A DNA stretch of 64,000 nt from Candidatus Obscuribacterales bacterium (lineage in GTDB: Bacteria; Cyanobacteriota; Vampirovibrionia; Obscuribacterales; Obscuribacteraceae), in NCBI GenBank assembly GCA_019637435.1, contig JAHBVO010000004.1, positions 496,001 to 560,000 on the forward strand. The letters run 5' to 3'. Position 1 is the first letter of the stretch, and the number at the start of each line of letters is the position of its first letter. Made by a program: the position numbers and the translations under genes. Shown here one piece after another: positions 53,043 through 61,029 of this stretch. Under the pieces are notes generated by a model that saw only the letters and a program-made list of their open reading frames with translations, had not been told where the DNA came from and made no database searches.

Positions 53043-54214
53043 GCAAGAAATCTTCGCCTGACGAAAATCTGGACATCATTTCGAGGTGGCGATTGGTTCT
53101 CGGAAAGGATTCTGAGCGGCATGGATTGGGTTTGAGCGATCAAGGCGGCGGTCGAAACGGTGATGGGGACCTTGGGCGTATTGAGGACCTTGTCGGTTTC
53201 TTGTTCGAACAGGGAGATGTCGGTGATGCTGGTCTGAAGCCACCGGAGGACAGACAGGGGGGCGCGGGTGCCTCTACAATGACCGTTCCGAAGTGGGTAG
53301 ATCAGGTTTCCGAACTTTTTCCGAATAACGTCAAGGAAGTTATGGAGAAGGAGCTTGTTAAGCGTCGTGGAATTTCGGAACTTTTGGAAAAACCTGAGTT
53401 GCTTGAGAAAGTCGAGCCCAATACTGATCTGGTCAAGACGTTACTGGTTCATAAAGATCTTCTGAATCCTAAAGCTCGTATTGTGGCGCGTAAAATCATC
53501 AAGCAAGTCGTCGATCAACTCAAAGAGAAAATGAAGCTTCAGGTAGAGCAAGCTATTAATGGGGCTATCCGTCGCGATCGCCATTCGCCGCGTCGAGTGT
53601 TTAAAAACCTCGATCTCAAGACTACTGTGAAGAGAAATCTGAAAAACTTCGATCAAGAGAGTCGAAAATTACTAGTTGAGCGTTTGTATTTCTTTGCTTC
53701 CGAGCGTAAGCGTAAGCCCTGGCACGTGATAGTCAACGTTGATCAATCAGGCTCTATGCTGGATTCAGCGATTTTCTCAGCAGTCATGGCTTCGATATTC
53801 TATGAGCTTCCTTCGATTAAGACATCGCTTGTTCTGTTCGATACGCAAGTAGTGGATCTTTCCGACCAGCTGGGAGAGCCTGTCGATGTTCTTCTCTCTA
53901 TTAACCTGGGAGGCGGTACCGATATCACTCAATCACTCCAGTACTGCCGGCAGTTGGTTCGAGAACCTGGTAAAACCATTGTGGTCACGATCAGCGACTT
54001 TTTTGAGGGGCGACCAGAAAGAGATCTGGTGGATCAAACGCGCGTTATGTTTGACTCCGGAATCCGAATGATCGGTCTAGGGGCTCTCGGTTATGATGCC
54101 AGACCTGAGTACAATCGAAGCACTGCGAAAAAATTGAGAAAGGTCGGAATGGACATTCTCGTGTGCACGCCAGAGCGGCTGGCGGAGTGCATGGGACGCA
54201 TCATACGCGGATAA
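53039..54214 (+). CDS. CoxE-like vWA-domain protein, partner of MoxR
   Basis: 391 residues, GTG start overlapping the previous stop by 4 bases, with GGGAG just before it. Residues 1-80 are Gly/Asp-rich and loosely structured. Residues 90-190 are helical and Lys-rich. The vWA domain (about 220-385) has an intact metal site: DQSGSM (Asp-x-Ser-x-Ser), Thr in GGGTDITQS and Asp in ISDFFEG. In MoxR systems the vWA protein couples ATPase rings to clients. Last gene of the six-gene operon. Confidence 0.9.
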   Translation: MSKKSSPDENLDIISRWRLVLGKDSERHGLGLSDQGGGRNGDGDLGRIEDLVGFLFEQGDVGDAGLKPPEDRQGGAGASTMTVPKWVDQVSELFPNNVKEVMEKELVKRRGISELLEKPELLEKVEPNTDLVKTLLVHKDLLNPKARIVARKIIKQVVDQLKEKMKLQVEQAINGAIRRDRHSPRRVFKNLDLKTTVKRNLKNFDQESRKLLVERLYFFASERKRKPWHVIVNVDQSGSMLDSAIFSAVMASIFYELPSIKTSLVLFDTQVVDLSDQLGEPVDVLLSINLGGGTDITQSLQYCRQLVREPGKTIVVTISDFFEGRPERDLVDQTRVMFDSGIRMIGLGALGYDARPEYNRSTAKKLRKVGMDILVCTPERLAECMGRIIRG

Positions 54215-54373
54215 TGCCGTTGACCGGCTGATTGTCGTGACCGCCACTACCCTGGCGCCGGGATTGGTATAAAAAGCGACCCAAATGGGTGATGGTATTT
54301 AAGCCGTTCGGTCGATTACGAATCTAATCGCTGGGGGCGAGAATGGTAGTGTCCCGATTTCTGGGTGGCACCA

Positions 54374-54943
54374 ATGGCAGAGCGTTTAAACAGCCGTTTC
54401 AACAATCGACCGACCAATTGCGCTTTCTCAGCAGCTGGTCGCCGGCGGGGAAGTATTGCGGAGATTCCGCTGGTAATCTTTGCTCTGTTTCTGGTCTTCG
54501 CGTTTCCCATGATTAACTTGGGGACCACCGCTCTTCGTCATGCGTTGTTTTTAACAGCTTGCCGGCAGGGCGCATTTGTTGCTGCATCGGCGTATACATT
54601 TGGCAACGGAACCGCAGAAAAACCGGCGGCGATTGATTGTGGTCCAGCAAAAGTAAACAGCGTCGTTCAAAAATTCTCCGGCATCACCGTGAAAGATGTC
54701 GACGTGAGCATAATCTCAGTGGACTTGCAAAACGGAACGATCAAGAAGTTTGCAGGCAAACTTTCAGAGCCGGCGGACACCGGCACTTATCTCTACTTTA
54801 TCGAACTGACCGCGACCGCCGACATTTACCCGATCACGGAAGTAAAGCTTCCGTTTTTGAACGTTGCCGGTCTCAGTCGGAAGTGGACTTCCACCGTGAG
54901 CGTGCGTGAGTTTGTCGAAAGTCCACAGGGGCTGGACGATTGA
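54374..54943 (+). CDS. TadE-like pseudopilin protein
   Basis: 189 residues from the ATG at 54374; a GTG at 54365 is alternative. A basic N-terminus with AAGRRRGSIAEIP leads into one hydrophobic helix (VIFALFLVFAFPMINLG), the TadE layout of a cleaved or anchored prepilin-like helix, including Glu a few residues before the hydrophobic stretch. The rest is a beta-rich periplasmic domain. TadE/TadF proteins are minor pilins of Flp-type pili. The next gene starts inside its stop codon. No other tad genes are in the window. Confidence 0.7.
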   Translation: MAERLNSRFNNRPTNCAFSAAGRRRGSIAEIPLVIFALFLVFAFPMINLGTTALRHALFLTACRQGAFVAASAYTFGNGTAEKPAAIDCGPAKVNSVVQKFSGITVKDVDVSIISVDLQNGTIKKFAGKLSEPADTGTYLYFIELTATADIYPITEVKLPFLNVAGLSRKWTSTVSVREFVESPQGLDD

Positions 54944-56757
54944 TGAGAAAGCGAAATTCAAAGGGCGTTTCGGTGTTATTTCTCTGTGTCTTGCTCGGAA
55001 CAGTGATATTGCCGATGGTGGCAATTTTTACGTACGAGGTGGTGCGTGCGATTTCAATGCAAGAGCAATTGCAGGCCTCATGTGAGGCCGCTGCGCTTAC
55101 TGGAGGAGCTGTTCTGGCCGGTTCTGATTCAACCGATCCGGTCGCTACGCATGCGGAGTTGAAATCTGCTGCTCTGGCGATTTTCAAGGCTAACTCTGTG
55201 TACGAAGTTCCACTCAGCACAGCTTATGAAGCTTCCAGCAAAGCTGATAATCCGGCAGGAAATAAGGCTTCGCTGTTTATCGAGTTGTTGAATCCCAACA
55301 GCAGCCCTCCCAATCAGCCGGTAGCTTTCGGTGATGTAAACGGTCGCGTTGTCCATGCGGTGGGTGCTTTTGGTCTGGTGCCAGTCTTTGGTGCGTTCCT
55401 GGGCATCAGGGGTCCCTTCACGATCACCGCCGAGGCAAATGCGAGAGTCCCGCAGCTGGATGTGGTCCTCTGTTTTGACGTATCAGGGTCGATTGACGAT
55501 CAAACACCTGTGACTTTCGTTAAGCGCTACTGGGACCTTCCCAGTCTCAGAACCAAATATGCCGTCACCACTGCCCGTAGTGGCGCGCCGACCGTCGGCG
55601 GGCTGGCTTCCGGAACAATTTACGACATCCTTCTGCCTCCTGCCGAGGGCTCCTCGGTGAATGCCGTGCCTCCGCAGAATCTGGATTATGCAGCCTCCGG
55701 ACATTCCCGCCCGCTATCCTTTTCGACAACACTTCGTGGTACCAACACCGGTGCTCCGCCCGGAAATTACCCCTCCGGCACAGGACTTGGTAACAGTTAT
55801 ACGTTCACTGATATGATTGTGAATATCAGCGAGAACGCCGATCATACGCTGAAACTCCCGTACACAAGCCCAGCAGGTTACTACTATCCAAATCTGGAAA
55901 CGGTAGTGGAGGCTGCTCGAGGCAATCTGGAAAACGGCGCCACGTATTCGGCTGCTAAACTGGACACGGTGCCGGCGTTAGCAGCGGTCATGACCCGAAG
56001 CGGCTACAAGGCTGATTATTTGACGGAGGCTCGCAAGAAAGTACAGCCTCTGAGTACCGCTCAGCAGGCGGCAAAAGACTTCTTTACTATCATGAACAAG
56101 AACACCGAAGCCAATTTTGGACTGACTTGTTTTTCGACCGATGCCGGCACGGCGCCGAATGAAACGGACTCCGAGAGAAACGTTGCCACGAACTACTCCT
56201 CAGGGGGAACAGGTAACTTCCCACGTCCCGGTGTTCAATTGAGTAAAACAGATTCGAATTACAGTGGTTGTTTAAGCGCAATTGATCAAACGGTGGCAAA
56301 TGGATCGACGAACATCGGAGATGCCCTCTCCAAGGCTAAACAGATGTTGATTTCGAACGGGCGCCCAGGCGCCAAGCGTGCCATCGTTCTCTGTACTGAC
56401 GGTCAGCCTACAGTTCCACAGAGCACCTCATATGGTGCCTGGTATGCGCGTTCGATCGCTTACGAGGCCAAGGACAAGTCTATTCCGATTTACTCAGTGG
56501 GACTGGCTCAGAACAGCCAAATCATTCCGGGGGAGTGCAATATTTTGAATGACGACCCGGCAAAAAGCATTGCTTATACGGACCCGAATGGCACTCATTC
56601 CTCCTACACGCCCGGGAGCAGCAATCCCGGCGTTTCATACATCGCCGGAAATCGGGGCAAGTTCTTCCTGGTTACGAATGCCAATTACCTGCGCTTGACC
56701 TTCGAGAACATCGCCAGGCAGCTGGTTCAAATGGTGACTGTCGATGACTCGATTTAA
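54943..56757 (+). CDS. TadG-like protein with interrupted vWA domain
   Basis: 604 residues from the ATG at 54943 (TGATG with the previous stop). An N-terminal prepilin-like helix (GVSVLFLCVLLGTVILPMVA) is followed by a periplasmic region. The vWA domain starts at LDVVLCFDVSGSIDDQ with an intact Asp-x-Ser-x-Ser. About 200 residues rich in Gly/Ser/Pro/Tyr follow, before the fold resumes with STNIGDALSKAKQML and RAIVLCTDGQPT. This is the architecture of TadG, an envelope protein needed for Flp pilus function. The long insert is unusual and may be a surface-exposed loop. Between two TadE-like genes. Confidence 0.8.
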   Translation: MRKRNSKGVSVLFLCVLLGTVILPMVAIFTYEVVRAISMQEQLQASCEAAALTGGAVLAGSDSTDPVATHAELKSAALAIFKANSVYEVPLSTAYEASSKADNPAGNKASLFIELLNPNSSPPNQPVAFGDVNGRVVHAVGAFGLVPVFGAFLGIRGPFTITAEANARVPQLDVVLCFDVSGSIDDQTPVTFVKRYWDLPSLRTKYAVTTARSGAPTVGGLASGTIYDILLPPAEGSSVNAVPPQNLDYAASGHSRPLSFSTTLRGTNTGAPPGNYPSGTGLGNSYTFTDMIVNISENADHTLKLPYTSPAGYYYPNLETVVEAARGNLENGATYSAAKLDTVPALAAVMTRSGYKADYLTEARKKVQPLSTAQQAAKDFFTIMNKNTEANFGLTCFSTDAGTAPNETDSERNVATNYSSGGTGNFPRPGVQLSKTDSNYSGCLSAIDQTVANGSTNIGDALSKAKQMLISNGRPGAKRAIVLCTDGQPTVPQSTSYGAWYARSIAYEAKDKSIPIYSVGLAQNSQIIPGECNILNDDPAKSIAYTDPNGTHSSYTPGSSNPGVSYIAGNRGKFFLVTNANYLRLTFENIARQLVQMVTVDDSI

Positions 56758-57235
56758 AGGGCGGAAGCATAGGCCTATCGGGGGAACCGCGTGCGTCGAG
56801 CTGGCCTGCGGTTCGGTTTTCATCATGGTATTATTTATGGTGGCAATCGATATTACGATTATGATGCTCGGCTATCAGCTGAACGATCGGGCTTGCCGAG
56901 CTGCGACGCGCTCGGCTGCGCAGCAATCGTCAGCTGCAAAAGCGTTCGCTGCCGTCAACGCCGCTCTGGCAGTTCACAAAGGTGACGGTTTCCTCGTCAC
57001 CTCTCCGAAGCTTTCCACACAACCCAATGCATTGGTTTACAACGATTTCAACGGCGACCCTTATGCGGGTAATCCGACCGTGTCGGTTTGCACTGAGGTG
57101 ACTGTCAAAGTGCCGGCGCCGGTTGTTTTCTTCGATCAACGATTCGGAAAGAATACTGCTGGAGTGGCAAATGTTTGGACCTTTCGCAGGAGATACACCT
57201 ATCCAATACTTGATGTTAATCTAGTGTTGCCGTAG
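56744..57235 (+). CDS. TadE-like pseudopilin protein
   Basis: 163 residues; the ATG lies inside the end of the TadG-like gene (14-base overlap). RPIGGTACVELACGSVFIM gives the short basic leader, a Glu at the expected +5-like position and a hydrophobic helix, as in TadE. About 110 residues of periplasmic domain follow, with two Cys. It completes a three-gene TadE/TadG/TadE unit. Confidence 0.72.
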   Translation: MTRFKGRKHRPIGGTACVELACGSVFIMVLFMVAIDITIMMLGYQLNDRACRAATRSAAQQSSAAKAFAAVNAALAVHKGDGFLVTSPKLSTQPNALVYNDFNGDPYAGNPTVSVCTEVTVKVPAPVVFFDQRFGKNTAGVANVWTFRRRYTYPILDVNLVLP

Positions 57236-57271
57236 TCGAATGTTGCAGAAATCCCTTTCATGCGTGCCGAT

Positions 57272-58348
57272 TCAAACCACCGTTTTGATCTCGACAGATT
57301 GCCAGGCTGTTGATTCTGCCTGGGTAATCGCCATTATGCCGTTTGATTTGTCTACCATCGACGGGCTGATCACGCCTCTTCTGACATTAGTGTCTTTCAG
57401 CAATTTTTGAGCGACCCTGGCGGCGATAACTGCGGTCAGTGAGTAGGGATCACGACCGGCAATGTTCAGCCCCATTCGTTTTCGTTTGAAGTCTCCTTCG
57501 CAGTAGACGGAAAAGGTGGTTTCATTCGTATTCTGTGGAGTTTCTGGTCCGAGATCTATGATAAAGTTCAAAATATTTTTGAAAAACGGGCTTCGTGCTG
57601 CAACCGGCATGGTTGTGGACAGAAGTTGAAGCACCGCAGGTGGTGCTTCCGAAGTTAGAAAAGTGGAGATGTTTCTCACCTGTGAGTGCAATGGAATGAG
57701 GTAGACTTCTCCGGCTGGAAACGGGAAACGCTGATAAATCTTACCATCCGGGTGTTGAAATGCCGCGACCGCTCCTGCGGAAATGCTCTGCGTTTTGCCG
57801 TTTCGCAGCTGATGAGATTCTGATTCGAGTGCGCACAAGACGCTGCGTTTGGTACCGCGGCTGGTGAACATTCCATTAATCACATACGTTGATTCAAAGC
57901 CTTCAAGCCCGCCCATCTCTTTTTCAAGAAATCTGGCGGCCTCGTCTGCCAGGGCATACTCGAAGGCGCAAGACGGAATCACGGTGACTTTGTTTTTCGA
58001 CGCGGATGCGCTGAATCGCTCTATCACTGCGCGGATAAACTGTTGTTCGCCGGTTATATCCAAATAGTGGACGCCTGCCTTGATGCACTCTTCCGCGACT
58101 TTCAGTCCCAGGGTTGTAAACGGTCCAGCGGCATTAATAACGACCTTGGAGCCTTCTATCGCAGTTTTCAACTGGTTTAAATCTGCGACATCGGCGATGG
58201 CTGTTTCGCACTCGCGCTGCAAGCTCGTTTTCAGCGTTTCAAGTTTCCTGGCGTTTCTGGCGACCAGGCGCATGGAAACCTCGTCTTGCTCCAGCTGTTT
58301 TGCGATTAAGGTTCCGGTAAAGCCCGTGGCTCCTACAATTGTGATCAT
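57272..58348 (-). CDS. Saccharopine dehydrogenase-like NAD(P)-binding oxidoreductase
   Basis: 358 residues. The N-terminus MITIVGATGFTGTLIAKQL is a Rossmann GxTGxTG motif, followed by ARN and AGPFTTLG, then a GVHYLDITGEQQFIR segment typical of saccharopine dehydrogenase-type proteins and of the mycobacterial trans-acting enoyl reductases. The C-terminal part is a mixed domain without membrane helices. It reduces or oxidises an unknown substrate with NAD(P)H; neighbouring fabH hints at lipid metabolism, which is weak evidence. It converges with the TadE gene. Confidence 0.82.
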   Translation of the reverse strand: MITIVGATGFTGTLIAKQLEQDEVSMRLVARNARKLETLKTSLQRECETAIADVADLNQLKTAIEGSKVVINAAGPFTTLGLKVAEECIKAGVHYLDITGEQQFIRAVIERFSASASKNKVTVIPSCAFEYALADEAARFLEKEMGGLEGFESTYVINGMFTSRGTKRSVLCALESESHQLRNGKTQSISAGAVAAFQHPDGKIYQRFPFPAGEVYLIPLHSQVRNISTFLTSEAPPAVLQLLSTTMPVAARSPFFKNILNFIIDLGPETPQNTNETTFSVYCEGDFKRKRMGLNIAGRDPYSLTAVIAARVAQKLLKDTNVRRGVISPSMVDKSNGIMAITQAESTAWQSVEIKTVV

Positions 58349-58400
58349 GAGTTTAAGTTATGTTGCCCGCTTGTCTTAGAAAGATCCCACTCAATACGAT

Positions 58401-58631
58401 ATGTCATTCGCGAAATACTTAATGAAAGTGACCATGATTGTCTTTATTATTGTTACTTCAATTGCTGTTATCTGGGGCGCGAAACTCTTTCGGGCTCGAC
58501 AGATAGCCGAAGCGGGGCGAATGCGCATCCTGCTGGGAAATCATCTTCTTGGAAATCCCTGTGCGAGATTAGAAAAGTGGCAAAAGCCAAGGTTAAGTCG
58601 ATTGGTACGGCAGTACCGCCCAAAGTATTGA
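58401..58631 (+). CDS. Possible small membrane protein overlapping fabH
   Basis: 76 residues with one clear hydrophobic helix (VTMIVFIIVTSIAVIWGA) and a basic tail. The final 55 bases overlap the start of fabH in another frame, an unusually long overlap. No good ribosome-binding site. It may be real and coupled to fabH, or a chance frame in the fabH leader. Confidence 0.3.
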   Translation: MSFAKYLMKVTMIVFIIVTSIAVIWGAKLFRARQIAEAGRMRILLGNHLLGNPCARLEKWQKPRLSRLVRQYRPKY

Positions 58632-59563
58632 GTAACTTCGACCTGGAAAAGATGGTCGACACCACCAATGATTGGATAGTCGAAAGAACCGGTATCCATC
58701 AGCGACACATCGCGGCCCCCGGCGTCACGACGTCCGATTTATCGGCTGAGGCAGCGCTGAAAGCTTTAGAAGCAGGTGGTGTTTCGCCTGCGGACGTAGA
58801 TTTGATAATCGTTGCGACAATCACGCCCGATATGTATCTCCCCGCAACTGCGTGCCTGGTGCAAGACAAGATTGGTTCCAAAAAAGCCTGGGGCTTTGAC
58901 ATGTCGATTGCCTGCTCCGGCTTCCTCTACGCGATGCAAGTCGGTGGACAATTTATCCAGAGCGGTGCGCACAAGAATGTAGTGGTCATCGGTGTGGACG
59001 TCATGTCCTCAATCATCGATTATACGGACCGGCAAACATGCATTATCTTCGGTGATGGTGGTGGTGCGGCTTTGCTGACTGCGACAGAGTCGGATGACGA
59101 AGTCGGCTTCATCGATTTTATTCACGAAGTTGACGGCTCGGGTGGCGATTATCTCTGCTTGCCTGCCGGCGGAAGCAAACTTCCGGCATCGCATGAAACA
59201 GTCGATCAGCGCAAGCACTTCGTTCATCAAGAAGGAAAAGTGGTTTTCAAATATGCCACTCGTAAGATGCCGGAACTCTGCGTGAAACTGCTTGAGCGCA
59301 ACGGACTTACCGGTGATGATGTCGATGTTTTTATTCCTCACCAGGCGAATTTGCGAATCATCACCTCTGCTGTCGAGCGTTTGAAAATGCCGATGGACAG
59401 AGTGGTTGTGAACATCGACCAGTTTGGAAACACAACTGCCGGAACTCTGCCGCTTGCCATTGAAAGCGCTGTACAGCGCGGGCAGCTCAAGAAGGGCGAT
59501 CTCGTGTTAATGGCCACTGTTGGCGCCGGATTCAGTGCCGGAGCGATGTTGCTCCGTTGGTAG
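58577..59563 (+). CDS. fabH: 3-oxoacyl-ACP synthase III (KAS III)
   Basis: 328 residues, usual length, GTG start. It condenses acetyl-CoA (or another acyl-CoA) with malonyl-ACP to begin fatty acid synthesis. Catalytic triad visible: Cys113 in DMSIACSGF, His255 in FIPHQANLR, Asn285 in FGNTTAGT (NTSAA-like in most relatives). The N-terminus TAVPPKVLSN and WIVERTGIHQR match the family. No other fab genes adjoin, so it may be a housekeeping or pathway-specific KAS III. Confidence 0.93.
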   Translation: MAKAKVKSIGTAVPPKVLSNFDLEKMVDTTNDWIVERTGIHQRHIAAPGVTTSDLSAEAALKALEAGGVSPADVDLIIVATITPDMYLPATACLVQDKIGSKKAWGFDMSIACSGFLYAMQVGGQFIQSGAHKNVVVIGVDVMSSIIDYTDRQTCIIFGDGGGAALLTATESDDEVGFIDFIHEVDGSGGDYLCLPAGGSKLPASHETVDQRKHFVHQEGKVVFKYATRKMPELCVKLLERNGLTGDDVDVFIPHQANLRIITSAVERLKMPMDRVVVNIDQFGNTTAGTLPLAIESAVQRGQLKKGDLVLMATVGAGFSAGAMLLRW

Positions 59564-59598
59564 TCCGATTGTTCCTTCAGTGCGAGGACGCGTAATTG

Positions 59599-60969
59599 AT
59601 GGAGCCGGAAGAACGGGATGCCAGCGCGGCGGAACCGGATATCGAAGCAAATGAGATTGTCCTGACCGATGCTAAAGATTGGGACGAGGTTTTTGCGCAA
59701 GGCGAAGTTCATATCGATGAATACATAGGTGATCGCTTCGTTCCGAAGCCAGGAATGAAGCTTGAGTTCATCAATGACTCGATGGCGAATGAGCTTGTCG
59801 CCTACGGTAAAAAACATGCGAAGTTGAATCGAAACCAACATATCGCCGCTTTTTTGATCGGCGCTCTGATACTTGGTTTTATCCCAGCATTCTTCAGTTT
59901 CAACATCTGGCCCTGGTTCCTCGTGGCAGCCGGAGTTGCCACCATATATGGCAGCATGCTGGCGAGCCAAGTAGCTGACGCTTTCAATAACCGTCGATAT
60001 CGGATTGTGTCGAAGCGGATGGATAACGCGTTATGGTGGAACCAACTCTGTTCTCCGCTCTCCATAATTCCATATCTGACACTTGCGGGGATTCAGGCGC
60101 GATTACTTTTGCTCCAGGGGCGCTATATGGAGATGGAGGCGCTGCTTCTAATATGCAGGGGGTCGATTGAAAAGGATGTTGATCTAAGTGCCGTTCCTGC
60201 TAACGAGCGGGTAGCCAACGATCTTGCGTGCACCTATATCGGACAGGAGCGATACGAAGAGGCAGAACGAGTTCTCAAAACGCTGGTGTACGGCAAGAAG
60301 AGTGCAGGCTTTAAACGTTTTGCCATTGTTAACCTGGCGCTCTGTTACGTGAAAATGAATCGACCGGATGACGCGACCAAGATTCTGGATGCAAACGAAG
60401 TATTGATGCGGAAAGTGGATAAACTTCTTTCGATTCGCGTGAAACTGATTCGTGCTTTGATTGACGTGCAGAACAAAAAATTTGAAACCGTTGACGAACG
60501 GCTTGAGGAGATGATTCCGGCGGCTCGCAGCATGAACGAGTCGAATGAATTCATAGCCGCCTGTTACCTTGCTCTTGCAGAAGTTCGGCATGCACAGCAA
60601 CGCATAGATGAGGCTCATCTCCATTTTCGTACTGCCATTGATCTACTCAAGTCCAACGATAACCCGAGCTACTGGTCATTGGCTCAGGCTCTACGCGATT
60701 ACGCCGAGATGCTGGAGGCTGAAGGCGACGTCGTTGAAGCCGAGAAGCAAAGAAAACTTGCTGAGCGTTTCGAGGCTGCCTATTGTGAACGCGAACTGGC
60801 TCGGATGATTTATTTACGCTATCGAGTTACGCAGGAGAAGCCGGTTCAACTCATAACATCTCTCGTTAACGTGGACGGTTTTCCTCCGTTATCCATTGAG
60901 AAATCGCCGCCTGGTTTAGAAGATCTAGCGAATCAAGATGAACTCGACGGTTCCGTCCGGGAAGACTAG
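59599..60969 (+). CDS. Membrane-anchored TPR protein
   Basis: 456 residues from the ATG at 59599. Residues 1-75 are acidic. Two hydrophobic helices (HIAAFLIGALILGFIPAFFSF and IWPWFLVAAGVATIYGSML) sit near 85-130. The rest is TPR-type helical repeats (ACTYIGQERYEEAERVLKTL, AIVNLALCYVKMNRPDDA, LAQALRDYAEMLEAEGD). Both long segments are probably on the same side, in the cytoplasm. A protein-interaction role at the membrane is inferred. It follows fabH by 35 bases and may be co-transcribed. Confidence 0.8.
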   Translation: MEPEERDASAAEPDIEANEIVLTDAKDWDEVFAQGEVHIDEYIGDRFVPKPGMKLEFINDSMANELVAYGKKHAKLNRNQHIAAFLIGALILGFIPAFFSFNIWPWFLVAAGVATIYGSMLASQVADAFNNRRYRIVSKRMDNALWWNQLCSPLSIIPYLTLAGIQARLLLLQGRYMEMEALLLICRGSIEKDVDLSAVPANERVANDLACTYIGQERYEEAERVLKTLVYGKKSAGFKRFAIVNLALCYVKMNRPDDATKILDANEVLMRKVDKLLSIRVKLIRALIDVQNKKFETVDERLEEMIPAARSMNESNEFIAACYLALAEVRHAQQRIDEAHLHFRTAIDLLKSNDNPSYWSLAQALRDYAEMLEAEGDVVEAEKQRKLAERFEAAYCERELARMIYLRYRVTQEKPVQLITSLVNVDGFPPLSIEKSPPGLEDLANQDELDGSVRED

Positions 60970-61029
60970 AATTTCTCTAGAAGCTCTAGCGCTTTGGTTT
61001 CGCCCAATCGTCAAATGCGACGCCAGACT

